Shown here in pieces: positions 9,515 through 17,522 of a stretch of DNA of 64,000 nucleotides. Positions within the stretch are counted from its first letter, which is position 1; every line of letters starts with the position of its first letter. A model generated the notes under the pieces. The model did no database searches. It was not told where the DNA came from and saw nothing but the letters and a program-made list of their open reading frames with translations. Both the position numbers and the translations under genes were made by a program. Source of the stretch: Yoonia sp. F2084L (GTDB taxonomy: Bacteria; Pseudomonadota; Alphaproteobacteria; Rhodobacterales; Rhodobacteraceae); the NCBI RefSeq assembly GCF_023015625.1, contig NZ_JALKAH010000004.1, forward strand, positions 1 through 64,000. Direction: 5' to 3'.

Positions 9515-9906
9515 CCCAAAGGCTGGCCCTGCTGTCGATCCTTGTGCCGGACTACGACGCAGGGATCGCCTTCTTTGTGGGTCAAATGGGATTTGTGCTG
9601 TTCGAAGATACCCCGCTTGGCGGTGGGAAACGATGGGTGCGGGTCGGACCGGAAGGCGCTGACACCATTTTCCTGCTGGCCAAAGCCGTCGGGGACGAAC
9701 AGGTCGCAGCGATCGGTAATCAAGGCGGCGGGCGCGTTTGGCTGTTTTTGCAAACTGATGACTTCGCGCGGGATTACGTGGCGATGCAGGCAAAGGATGT
9801 CGCCTTTGAGGAAACACCGCGTGATGAACCCTATGGCCAGGTCGCCGTGTTTCGTGATCCCTTCGGGAACAGATGGGATCTGATTCAGTTCAAAGGCTGG
9901 CTATGA
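9511..9906 (+). CDS. VOC (glyoxalase/bleomycin-resistance) family protein
   Basis: A 131-residue protein with the paired beta-alpha-beta-beta-beta fold of the vicinal oxygen chelate family: an N-terminal half starting LALLSILVPDYDAGIAFFV and a C-terminal half ending FRDPFGNRWDLIQFKG. The family includes glyoxalase I and ring-cleavage dioxygenases, but small single-domain members like this usually cannot be assigned a reaction. It overlaps both neighbours by a few bases and sits third in the pyc set. Confidence 0.8.
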   Translation: MTQRLALLSILVPDYDAGIAFFVGQMGFVLFEDTPLGGGKRWVRVGPEGADTIFLLAKAVGDEQVAAIGNQGGGRVWLFLQTDDFARDYVAMQAKDVAFEETPRDEPYGQVAVFRDPFGNRWDLIQFKGWL

Positions 9907-10718
9907 TGCAGAAAATACTGTTCATCAGCGATCCGCACATCTGCGCGCCGGGCCAAAAGATCATCGGATTGAATCCGTCAGAGCGGCTGCAAGAGGTTCT
10001 GACCACTGCGACCGCCGCCCACCCGGATGCCGCAGCGCTGGTTTTGTTGGGTGATCTGACACACCACGGGCATCCCGATGAGTATCAAGAACTGCAGCGC
10101 ATTCTGGCTGATGTGCAGGTCCCGATCATCCCAATGATCGGTAACCATGACCGACGTGACGTGTTTCTGGCGCAGTTCCCGGATGCACCACGGACCACCA
10201 CCGGGCATATCCAGCACTGGCGCGATATCGGCCACCATCGGCTGATCACCATGGATTCGCTGGATGGACCACCCTACCCTAAGGGGCATCATGCAGGGCT
10301 GCTCTGCTTGGATCGGCTGGCATTTCTAGAGGATGCCTTGACGACCCGCAAAGGCCGCCACGCTATCGTCTGCATCCATCATCCGCCGTTTGAGACGGGT
10401 GTGATCGGGATGGACCGCATCATGGTGGCGAACGGGGCGGCAGTTCTTGATCTGCTGGCACATCACGGCAACCTGCACCTTGTCTGTGGGCATCTGCATC
10501 AGACGATTTCCGGCAATACGCGCGGCGTGCCATGGACCGTGTTGAAAAGCCCCTGTCATCAGGGGGTGGTTGAACTGGTCAAACCAACGTCCAACCTATC
10601 AACGGATGAGCCGGGCGCCTATGGTCTGGCCTTGCTTGCGCGTGACGGTGTCATTGTCCACAGCGTCGATGTGGACACAGGCGCGCACGTGTTTGATGGC
10701 TACAGCGCACGGGGTTGA
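9903..10718 (+). CDS. Metallophosphoesterase, CpdA-like
   Basis: A 271-residue calcineurin-like phosphoesterase. The five metal-binding blocks are visible: ISDPHIC, LLGDLTHHGHPDEY, MIGNHDRRD, CIHHPPFETG and CGHLHQ. The closest characterised relatives are 3',5'-cyclic-AMP phosphodiesterases (CpdA/Icc) and glycerophosphodiesterases, so a cyclic nucleotide substrate is plausible but not shown. The ATG at 9903 overlaps the previous stop (ATGA), making it the last of four tightly coupled genes beginning with pyc. Confidence 0.82.
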   Translation: MMQKILFISDPHICAPGQKIIGLNPSERLQEVLTTATAAHPDAAALVLLGDLTHHGHPDEYQELQRILADVQVPIIPMIGNHDRRDVFLAQFPDAPRTTTGHIQHWRDIGHHRLITMDSLDGPPYPKGHHAGLLCLDRLAFLEDALTTRKGRHAIVCIHHPPFETGVIGMDRIMVANGAAVLDLLAHHGNLHLVCGHLHQTISGNTRGVPWTVLKSPCHQGVVELVKPTSNLSTDEPGAYGLALLARDGVIVHSVDVDTGAHVFDGYSARG

Positions 10719-10767
10719 TGACGGATCACCAAGGGTGAGAAAATCCCGAAATCTTGTGATTTAAGTC

Positions 10768-10794
10768 TTGCAGAACGCCGCAAGTCTTTATAGA
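10768..10794 (+). promoter_or_regulatory. Possible promoter of tRNA-Gly
   Basis: TTGCAG (10768-10773) and TATAGA (10789-10794) are separated by 15 nt. The second hexamer ends 19 nt before the mature tRNA. Spacing is shorter than the ideal 17 nt, so this is only a candidate. Confidence 0.3.
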
Positions 10795-10813
10795 TCAGCC
10801 GAACGAAAAGGTT

Positions 10814-10888
10814 GCGGGCGTAGCTCAGGGGTAGAGCATAACCTTGCCAAGGTTAGGGTCGTGAGTTCGAATCTCATCGCCCGCTCCA
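10814..10888 (+). tRNA. tRNA-Gly (anticodon GCC)
   Basis: A 75-nt cloverleaf. The acceptor stem GCGGGCG pairs with CGCCCGC, and CCA is encoded at 10886-10888. The D-arm is GCTC...GAGC, the anticodon stem TAACC/GGTTA encloses the loop TTGCCAA with anticodon GCC, and the T-loop is GTTCGAATC. It reads GGC and GGU codons. A long palindrome follows immediately. Confidence 0.96.
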
Positions 10889-10891
10889 TTT

Positions 10892-10939
10892 CGAAACACC
10901 AAAGGGCCGCAGCATATGCTGCGGCCCTTTGGTGTTTCG
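10892..10939. terminator. 48-nt perfect palindrome after tRNA-Gly, probable terminator
   Basis: The 48 bases form a perfect inverted repeat with 24-bp arms and no unpaired loop (centre ...AGCAT|ATGCT...). It begins three bases after the tRNA CCA. It probably ends transcription of the tRNA and also of the convergent receiver-like gene, whose stop is at 10964. There is no clean U-run, so the function is inferred from position. Confidence 0.6.
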
Positions 10940-10963
10940 TGGCCTGTTGTCGCGCCAAAGGCG

Positions 10964-11632
10964 TTATCCGGCCTTTGCCGCGACAACACGATCGGGCTGC
11001 AGGAAGCTTGGCAAAGGATGCTTGCGAAAAAGGGCCGCAACTTCTGCGCCAACGGCATCATGATACTCTTCCGGAACAGTTTCGCGTTCAATTTCGGCCA
11101 GTTCGGGGGATGCAATTGCGACATCTGCATAGCTTGGCCCGCTTTCTTCGATCTCATCAACTTCCAGCGCAATGTCAGTGCGGGACAGGATCAGTGGTGC
11201 CACATCGGGCCCTGCGGCGACCTCCGCTGCATCAACAGCCGCGTTGCGCGCGACGCGTGCTGCGACCTCTTCCACATTACTGACAGCCGATAAGGCAAGT
11301 TGGCCCAACAAGGCTGGCGCAGTTGCTTCACCCATCAATGCATACAGTGTCGGGATCAGGGCGTAGAGATCATCAGTCTCTTCCCTTGACCGGTCCGTCA
11401 ACAAAATGGCGCTAAGGTAGGGGTTACGCCGCTCACCCGACAGGGCGATCGCATGGGTCAGCTGTCCTTCAACCCGTTCATCCATCACAAGCAGGTCGAT
11501 GGTATCAACCCGGATCAGCGCATGCGCGACGGCCAGCGTATCAACCGACAGGATCTGAAACCCCTTGTCGATCAATGCCCGCGCGGTGGCAACAGACGCT
11601 TTTGCGTCATTTCGTAGAATAAGAGCTTTCAT
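10964..11632 (-). CDS. Orphan receiver-like (pseudo-receiver) protein
   Basis: A 222-residue protein. The first ~115 residues look like a CheY-type alpha/beta fold (MKALILRND at strand 1, TIDLLVMDE at strand 3, AILLTD at strand 4), but the usual acidic pair after strand 1 is absent (LRND), so phosphorylation is doubtful. The C-terminal ~100 residues are alanine- and acid-rich with no recognised domain. The ATG at 11632 is chosen because AGGAGA lies just upstream; an ATG at 11665 lacks this. No kinase gene is adjacent. Function unknown; it diverges from hisB. Confidence 0.7.
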   Translation of the reverse strand: MKALILRNDAKASVATARALIDKGFQILSVDTLAVAHALIRVDTIDLLVMDERVEGQLTHAIALSGERRNPYLSAILLTDRSREETDDLYALIPTLYALMGEATAPALLGQLALSAVSNVEEVAARVARNAAVDAAEVAAGPDVAPLILSRTDIALEVDEIEESGPSYADVAIASPELAEIERETVPEEYHDAVGAEVAALFRKHPLPSFLQPDRVVAAKAG

Positions 11633-11780
11633 CGGATTCTCCTGATCATTGGCAGCTTTGGACAATCATAGGAATCGAACCATTAAATTTTGCTGAAAAG
11701 TCACAGCAGTTTTTCCCCGGGGCTTGGCCCCTGCCCCGGTTCCCCCTATAGAACGTGGGCACCACCAAAGGACTGACGCG

Positions 11781-12368
11781 ATGCGGACAGCAACGATCAC
11801 ACGGGCCACAGCCGAGACGGATATCACCGTCACCATCAACCTTGATGGCACCGGTACATACGACAATCAAACCGGCGTTGGGTTCTTCGACCACATGCTG
11901 GATCAGTTGTCGCGTCACGCGTTGATTGACATGACTATCCGCGCGAAAGGTGACCTGCACATCGACGATCACCACACGGTCGAAGATGTGGGCATCGCCT
12001 TGGGACAGGCGCTAAAACAGGCGCTGGGTGACAAGCGCGGTATCCGGCGTTATGGCAGTTGCCACCTTGCGATGGATGATGCGCAGGTGCGTTGCGCGCT
12101 TGATCTGTCGGCGCGCCCCTATCTGATCTGCAATCTTGATCTGCCATTCGGCAAGATCGGTACGTTTGACACCGAATTGGTGCGCGAGTTCTTTCAGGCG
12201 CTTAGCACCCATGGCGGTATCACCTTGCACATCGACAAACTGCACGGGTTCAACGCACACCACATCACAGAGGCTGCGTTCAAAGCGGTCGCGCGTGCAT
12301 TGCGCGAGGCCGTTGAAACCGATCCGCGCAAGGCCGATGCCATTCCATCGACAAAAGGCAGCTTATGA
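11781..12368 (+). CDS. hisB: Imidazoleglycerol-phosphate dehydratase
   Basis: A 195-residue monofunctional HisB, the dehydratase of histidine biosynthesis that makes imidazole-acetol phosphate. The two manganese-binding motifs are clear: [13 protein letters not shown] with [10 protein letters not shown] in the first half, and [13 protein letters not shown] in the second. The phosphatase domain of enterobacterial HisB is absent, as usual in alphaproteobacteria. The ATG at 11781 matches the family start. The last bases overlap hisH (ATGA). Confidence 0.96.
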   Translation: MRTATITRATAETDITVTINLDGTGTYDNQTGVGFFDHMLDQLSRHALIDMTIRAKGDLHIDDHHTVEDVGIALGQALKQALGDKRGIRRYGSCHLAMDDAQVRCALDLSARPYLICNLDLPFGKIGTFDTELVREFFQALSTHGGITLHIDKLHGFNAHHITEAAFKAVARALREAVETDPRKADAIPSTKGSL

Positions 12369-13003
12369 CCACCGTCCTTGTCGACTACGACAGCGGCAAC
12401 CTGCATTCAGCGCAAAAGGCGTTTGAGCGGATGGCAGCCGAGGTTGGATCAGGGTCGATCATCGTGACCTCTGACCCCGATGCCGTGATCAAGGCCGACC
12501 GGATCGTGCTGCCCGGCGACGGGGCGTTCCCGCATTGCCGGGCGGAACTTTTCGCGCGCACCGGCTTGGCCGAAGCCATTGTCGAGGCCGTAACCGGCCG
12601 GGCGCGCCCCTTCTTTGGCATTTGCGTGGGTATGCAGATGATGGCGACCACAGGCCATGAATACGAAGAAACACCCGGCTTCGGCTGGGTCGCGGGCGAT
12701 ATCCGCAAAATCACCCCATCGGACCCCGCGCTGAAAGTGCCGCATATGGGCTGGAACGATCTGGTGATCGACAACCCGCACCCAGTGCTGGATGGGATCG
12801 CGACAGGCGATCACGCCTATTTTGTGCACTCCTATGCGATGGACGTGACGGACCCGGCGCAACGGCTGTCGCATGTCGACTACGGTGGCGATGTGACCGC
12901 GATTATCGGACGCGACACGATGATCGGCACACAGTTCCACCCTGAAAAAAGCCAAGACGCTGGATTGCGCATGATCGGCAACTTCTTGCGTTGGGCGCCC
13001 TGA
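12365..13003 (+). CDS. hisH: Imidazole glycerol phosphate synthase, glutaminase subunit
   Basis: A 212-residue class-I glutamine amidotransferase that supplies ammonia to HisF. The catalytic triad is visible: Cys87 in [11 protein letters not shown], and His192 and Glu194 in [10 protein letters not shown]. The oxyanion-loop region [11 protein letters not shown] is present. It is translationally coupled to hisB. The partner hisF, and hisA, which commonly follow in this group, are not in this window; a lipoprotein gene and then a catabolic block follow instead. Confidence 0.96.
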   Translation: MTTVLVDYDSGNLHSAQKAFERMAAEVGSGSIIVTSDPDAVIKADRIVLPGDGAFPHCRAELFARTGLAEAIVEAVTGRARPFFGICVGMQMMATTGHEYEETPGFGWVAGDIRKITPSDPALKVPHMGWNDLVIDNPHPVLDGIATGDHAYFVHSYAMDVTDPAQRLSHVDYGGDVTAIIGRDTMIGTQFHPEKSQDAGLRMIGNFLRWAP

Positions 13004-13107
13004 TCAAAACTGGTGCTATTGTATAGCAAAGTCCGCCAGCCGAAGGTTGACCTATCTTAAGACCAACTGCGCCAAGCAAGAGCGCCCAAACGAGAGCAGA
13101 GCATATT

Positions 13108-13581
13108 ATGATCAACCGCCGTCATTTTTTCATGATCAGCGCAGGGGCACTGGCCGCTTGTGGCCGCAGTCGTGATACGCCCAGTGTCAGCCGTGCCGCA
13201 GACATTCCGCTTTACCCCAATGAAACGCCGGAGCTGCGCAGGCTGATCAACAAATACGCTGATGTCCACGGGATACCCGTCACGCTGCTGCACCGCGTGA
13301 TCATCCGCGAAAGCACGCACAACCCGGCCGCACGCAACGGACCCTACTACGGGTTGATGCAAATCCTGCCAGAGACGGCGCGAACGATGGGTTATCGGGG
13401 ATCACCCGAAGGGCTGTTGGATGCGGAAACGAACCTGATGTACGCCGGACGGTATCTACGGGGCGCATGGTTGCTATCTGACGGGGATGAGCAGACAGCA
13501 GTGAACTGGTACGCACGCGGGTATTATTACGAGGCGAAACGGCGGGGGATGCTGGTGGAGACCGGGCTACGAAGCGGGTGA
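13108..13581 (+). CDS. Lytic murein transglycosylase lipoprotein (SLT domain)
   Basis: A 157-residue protein with a lipoprotein signal (MINRRHFFMISAGALAACG; lipobox cysteine Cys18). A compact SLT domain follows, with the catalytic glutamate at about Glu68 in the IIRESTHNP motif, and the GLMQILPETARTMG and NLMYAGRYL blocks. Such enzymes cleave peptidoglycan glycan strands from the outer membrane side. It is shorter than MltE or Slt70 but contains the essential core. It stands alone, 104 nt after hisH. Confidence 0.85.
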   Translation: MINRRHFFMISAGALAACGRSRDTPSVSRAADIPLYPNETPELRRLINKYADVHGIPVTLLHRVIIRESTHNPAARNGPYYGLMQILPETARTMGYRGSPEGLLDAETNLMYAGRYLRGAWLLSDGDEQTAVNWYARGYYYEAKRRGMLVETGLRSG

Positions 13582-13851
13582 AGTTTAAGGACAGATGTGC
13601 GGGATGAAGCCGACCTTTGGCTACGTAAGGTCAATGGCCGCTTTGGAACGGCTCTGCATACGCAGGGAAAGGCATCAGCGGCGGGCAAGACTGTTGCCAC
13701 GGATGGGCGTTGCAAGTAACTCGTCGTCAAAGTGGACATTGATACTGCCGCATGGCGCAGGTGTTTTCAACGCTGGCGAACGCGGGACTCGCAACAAGGG
13801 GTGCCTGTCGTGCAATGCTGGCCCAGGCTCCACTCAGACCACCGACCAGAC
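13582..13851. other. 270-nt region without a supported gene
   Basis: No convincing coding frame. The region includes two short segments resembling a dispersed AAAGCGG motif: CCGCTTTGG near 13636-13644 and CAAAGTGGACATT near 13728-13740. A related CCCAAAGCGGA lies at 31480-31490 at the other edge of the catabolic block. Probably degenerate or repeat-derived DNA. Confidence 0.4.
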
Positions 13852-14727
13852 TTAAATGAACTTCCGGAAGAGCTTGGTTTGATCAAACATGTCTTCCAGA
13901 CTCTCGATCCGCGCCTTTGTCTGTTTCCAATTCAGCGACTGTATCGAAGACACCATGGTTTCAAGCAAAAGCATTGTCGTTGTCGCACTATCCCAAGCGG
14001 ACGGCACGACGATGTGATTGTTGAGGCAAACTGTCGCCAGATGATGCACAGGCGACCGCCACTGATCAGTTATCAGTATGATTTCGGCGCCCTGCTCATG
14101 GGCGAGTTCAGCAAGTTTCAGCGTATTATTCTCGTACCGCCGCACGTCAAAAATGACGAAGACATCCCCTTCCTTGGCGTTCAAAAGGTAGTGCGGCCAT
14201 GTGTTTGACGTCGACTGAACATTGGTCAGGTTTGGCCGTATGACTTGCATGTGAAGGAACAGATATTCCGCAAGCGTATGGGTGATCCGACCGCCAACGA
14301 TATATAGGTGTCGGTCTTGGTCGGCCATCAAATCGCACGCGTGATCAAAGGCTTGCGGATCAATACTGCTTAGCGTCAGCCGAATATTGTCAATCACGGC
14401 TTCGGTGAAACGGTTTAGAATATGCTCTGACGGGGCGGCCTCGGCCCAGGTTTCATGTTTCGCGATTGGCGTCTTGAATTTGGCTTTCAGTTCTTCGCGA
14501 AGCCCCGCCTGAAAGTCGGGATACCCTTTGTACCCGAGTTTGTGCACCATCCGTGCCACTGTCGGCACGGACACATCTGCGTCCTTGGCCAATGCGGCCA
14601 ACGGGCCAAACCCTGAGGCAGGGTAATTCTCCAACACAGACAATGCCAATTGCCGCTCGGCACGGGTCAGGTCATCCAGCATTTCGTGAATACGGTCCGC
14701 TATGGTTTGTGCAGCTTCTGCCATCAT
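13852..14727 (-). CDS. RpiR family transcriptional regulator
   Basis: A 291-residue regulator. The N-terminal helix-turn-helix spans about residues 1-80 (ASGFGPLAALAKDADVSVPTVARMVHKLG). The C-terminal SIS sugar-phosphate-binding fold follows (DRHLYIVGGRITHTLAEYLF; GDVFVIFDVRRY; AEIILITDQWRSP). Members usually repress or activate an adjacent catabolic operon in response to a small ligand. It faces away from the amidohydrolase-TRAP-ligase operon across a 111-nt gap, so it is the likely local regulator of that operon. Confidence 0.88.
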   Translation of the reverse strand: MMAEAAQTIADRIHEMLDDLTRAERQLALSVLENYPASGFGPLAALAKDADVSVPTVARMVHKLGYKGYPDFQAGLREELKAKFKTPIAKHETWAEAAPSEHILNRFTEAVIDNIRLTLSSIDPQAFDHACDLMADQDRHLYIVGGRITHTLAEYLFLHMQVIRPNLTNVQSTSNTWPHYLLNAKEGDVFVIFDVRRYENNTLKLAELAHEQGAEIILITDQWRSPVHHLATVCLNNHIVVPSAWDSATTTMLLLETMVSSIQSLNWKQTKARIESLEDMFDQTKLFRKFI

Positions 14728-14768
14728 CGCTCTCGTTTTGTGCAGTAAATTATCAGCTTGAATGGATG

Positions 14769-14798
14769 TGTGATTGATTTTTCACAATTCTGTTGACA
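14769..14798 (+). promoter_or_regulatory. Candidate operator and -35 element upstream of the amine/TRAP operon
   Basis: An inverted repeat TGTGA-N8-TCACA (14769-14786) lies seven bases upstream of TTGACA (14793-14798), a good -35 hexamer. A -10 is not clear (CAATTT at about 14817). Placed between the divergent RpiR gene and the operon, the repeat is the best candidate for the regulator's binding site. The half-site resembles CRP sites, but the 8-nt spacer does not. Confidence 0.4.
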
Positions 14799-14838
14799 AC
14801 GAAGTGCGTTGGCAAGCAATTTATCACGAGGGGTGGCT

Positions 14839-15594
14839 ATGGTTTTTCATCACGATGATTCAAGCGCAGGTCTGGTCTCACGCGCCGAGGCGAGATCGCC
14901 TGTCGTTCTGATCTGTGAACATGCTAGCCACCATATTCCGTCAGACCTGAATAATTTGGGCCTGAGCAACGCTGCACGTCACAGCCATGTTGCATGGGAC
15001 CCCGGCGCATTGGCGGTCGCCGAGGCGATGTCGCAAAGGTTTGACGCCGTATTGATAGCGGCAACAGTTTCGCGTCTTGTCTACGACTGCAACCGCCCGC
15101 CTGACGCGCCCGATGCGATGCCTGCAAAAAGCGAGGCATATGATATTCCCGGTAATGTGGGACTGACTGAGCCGCAAATGAGAGAGCGTGTTGCCTGGTA
15201 TTACGCGCCGTTTCGCGACGCGATTGCTGCCGCGATTTCACGTTTGAAAAAACCGGTCATTGTCACGATCCACAGCTTTACGCCGGTTTATCATGGGCAA
15301 AAAAGAGATGTGGAAATCGGCATCTTGCACGATGAAGACAGCCGTTTGGCTGATGCGCTGCTTGTCATTGATCAGCCGTTCAAGGTTCGCCGCAATGCCC
15401 CTTATGGCCCACAGGATGGTGTGACCCATACGCTGAAAGAACATGCAATTACGCCGGGCCATCTGAACGTCATGATTGAGGTTCGTAGCGACCTGATTGC
15501 GGACGGCCCGTCGCAAGTCGCGATGGCAAAGGTGCTGGTGGATTGGCTGTCTCAGGCGCTCCACAACATGGGGGTTACTGCATGCAAGGGGTGA
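14839..15594 (+). CDS. N-formylglutamate amidohydrolase-family protein
   Basis: A 251-residue member of the N-formylglutamate amidohydrolase family, zinc-dependent enzymes that release glutamate from an N-acyl form. Seen: VVLICEHASHHIP and HVAWDPGALAVAE near the N-terminus, LVYDCNRPPDAPDAMP, VTIHSFTPVYHGQKRDVEIG, and GHLNVMIEVRSDLI. The start at 14839 has GAGGGG seven bases upstream. No other hut genes are nearby, so a role in histidine breakdown (HutG) is not supported. In this operon it could instead hydrolyse a gamma-glutamyl amide; that is inference. It overlaps the TRAP small-subunit start (TGATG). Confidence 0.82.
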   Translation: MVFHHDDSSAGLVSRAEARSPVVLICEHASHHIPSDLNNLGLSNAARHSHVAWDPGALAVAEAMSQRFDAVLIAATVSRLVYDCNRPPDAPDAMPAKSEAYDIPGNVGLTEPQMRERVAWYYAPFRDAIAAAISRLKKPVIVTIHSFTPVYHGQKRDVEIGILHDEDSRLADALLVIDQPFKVRRNAPYGPQDGVTHTLKEHAITPGHLNVMIEVRSDLIADGPSQVAMAKVLVDWLSQALHNMGVTACKG

Positions 15595-16151
15595 TGCGCG
15601 GATACATTCGCGCAGTTGATGCGGTCAACTACCGGCTGGGCCGTGTCATGATGTACGGCATCTTTGCCCTCATGGGGGTTCTGTTGTGGTCGTCGATCAG
15701 CAAAACCTTCTTTTTGCCGTCTCTCTGGACGCTGGAAATGGCGCAGTTTGTGATGGTGGGCTACTACATCCTTGGCGGTCCATATTCGCTACAGCTTGGC
15801 TCGAACGTGCGGATGGACCTGCTTTATGGCGACTGGACCGTGCGGCGCAAAGCATGGTTCGACGCGATCACTGTGTTTTTTCTGATCTTCTATCTTTGCG
15901 TTTTGCTCTATGGTGCCATTGGTTCGACCGCTTATTCGCTTGGCTATTGGAAAACCGAGCCTTTGTCCTTTTTTGCAGGCCTGATCACAGGGGCCGAGCA
16001 GATCGGGCGGCTTGAGCAATCCCCGACGGCGTGGCGACCGTATATGTGGCCCGTCAAAACGGTGATGATTGTCGGGTTTTTCCTGATGATCCTGCAATGC
16101 ATTTCCGAACTTTTCAAAGATATCCTGCGTCTCAAGGGGGCTGACATCTGA
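15594..16151 (+). CDS. TRAP transporter small permease subunit (DctQ)
   Basis: A 185-residue four-helix membrane protein of the DctQ type. The TRAP small-subunit signature is visible in LWTLEMAQFVMVGYYILGG and LQLGSNVRMDLLYG, with further hydrophobic segments near VFFLIFYLCVLLYG and VKTVMIVGFFLMILQ. The start at 15594 overlaps the previous stop and has AAGGGG upstream; ATG at 15582 is an alternative. It works with the next two genes to import an organic acid or amine-type solute using a sodium gradient. Confidence 0.88.
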   Translation: MRGYIRAVDAVNYRLGRVMMYGIFALMGVLLWSSISKTFFLPSLWTLEMAQFVMVGYYILGGPYSLQLGSNVRMDLLYGDWTVRRKAWFDAITVFFLIFYLCVLLYGAIGSTAYSLGYWKTEPLSFFAGLITGAEQIGRLEQSPTAWRPYMWPVKTVMIVGFFLMILQCISELFKDILRLKGADI

Positions 16152-17476
16152 TGCCCTATGAGATGATCGCGACACTGATGTTCTCGACCATGATGCTGAT
16201 GCTGTTGACCGGACAGCGGGTGTTTGGCGCGATTGGGTTTGTTGCGGTTGTCGCCGCATTGCTGCTTTGGGGCGACAAGGGCGGTTACGACATCGGCTTT
16301 TCCGCCGCGATGAAGTTGATGAAGTGGTATCCGCTTCTGACCCTGCCGATGTTTATTTTCATGGGCTATGTGCTGAGCGAGTCCAAAATCGCAGACGACC
16401 TTTACCGGATGTTCCACGTCTGGATGGGAGGTCTGCGGGGCGGGTTGGCGATTGGCACGATTGGCCTGATGGTCCTGATATCGGCCATGAACGGGTTAAG
16501 CGTTGCGGGCATGGCGATTGGTGCAACAATTGCGCTGCCGGAACTGCTGAAACGGGGCTATGACAAACGTATGGTGACCGGGGTCATTCAGGCAGGGTCA
16601 TCGTTGGGCATCTTGGTGCCGCCTTCGGTTGTTTTAGTCCTATACGCGATGATTGCACGCCAACCGGTGGGGCAATTGTGGCTGGCCGGGATTATTCCGG
16701 GCCTGATGATGGCTGCGATGTTTATCGCCTACATCGCCATTCGTTGTCGATTGAACCCGTCCCTTGGTCCCGCCTTAAGTGACGAAGACCGGGATATGCC
16801 CCGTGCCGAGAAAATGCGCCTTTTGCGAGCGGGCCTGCTGCCCTTGGTGATCTTTGCGGTGATGATGGTGCCCTTTGTAAATGGCTGGACATCGCTGGTG
16901 GAAAGCTCTGCCATTGGGGCGTTGGCTGCATTTGTGGCGGCGATCCTGAAGGGACGAATGACACGCGAGGTCTTTGAAAACTCGGTGCGGAATACGCTGG
17001 GGATCACCTGCATGTTCATGTGGATCATTCTGGCCGCACTGGCGTTTGGGGCGGTGTTTGACGGGTTGGGCGCCGTGAAAGCGATTGAGAGCCTGTTCAC
17101 TGAGCGGCTTGATCTTAGCCCTTGGATGATCCTGATCCTGATGCAGCTTAGTTTCATTCTGATGGGCACTTTTCTGGATGACACTGCGATGCTGGTCATC
17201 GTCGCGCCACTTTATGTGCCGCTGGTGGGTGCGCTTGGGTTTGACCTGATCTGGTACGGCATACTTTATACAATCACGACGCAGATTGCGTATATGACGC
17301 CGCCCTTTGGGTATAATCTGTTCCTGATGAGGGCGATGGCGCCACCGGAAATTTCGCTGCGCGACATTTACGCGTCCATCACGCCATTTGTGTTGGTGAT
17401 GGTACTTGCCCTGACGCTGGTGATGGCCTTTCCCGGCCTCGCGACATGGCTGCCCAACCTCGTTTACGGACAATGA
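16151..17476 (+). CDS. TRAP transporter large permease subunit (DctM)
   Basis: A 441-residue membrane protein with about twelve hydrophobic segments and DctM motifs: LTLPMFIFMGYVLSES, GMAIGATIALPELLKRGYDK, GSSLGILVPPSVVLVLYAMI, and FLDDTAMLVIVAPLYVPLV. This is the channel component of the tripartite transporter. It starts in a TGATG overlap with the small subunit. Length and motif order are normal. Confidence 0.92.
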   Translation: MPYEMIATLMFSTMMLMLLTGQRVFGAIGFVAVVAALLLWGDKGGYDIGFSAAMKLMKWYPLLTLPMFIFMGYVLSESKIADDLYRMFHVWMGGLRGGLAIGTIGLMVLISAMNGLSVAGMAIGATIALPELLKRGYDKRMVTGVIQAGSSLGILVPPSVVLVLYAMIARQPVGQLWLAGIIPGLMMAAMFIAYIAIRCRLNPSLGPALSDEDRDMPRAEKMRLLRAGLLPLVIFAVMMVPFVNGWTSLVESSAIGALAAFVAAILKGRMTREVFENSVRNTLGITCMFMWIILAALAFGAVFDGLGAVKAIESLFTERLDLSPWMILILMQLSFILMGTFLDDTAMLVIVAPLYVPLVGALGFDLIWYGILYTITTQIAYMTPPFGYNLFLMRAMAPPEISLRDIYASITPFVLVMVLALTLVMAFPGLATWLPNLVYGQ

Positions 17477-17522
17477 ATTTATAAGCCGGGCCAACCGGCA
17501 TTTTGCAACAAGGAGAAAGATA

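Noticed and set aside
14769..14786. CRP/FNR binding site
   Set aside because: Half-sites match TGTGA/TCACA, but the spacer is 8 nt instead of 6, and the neighbouring RpiR gene offers a better explanation.
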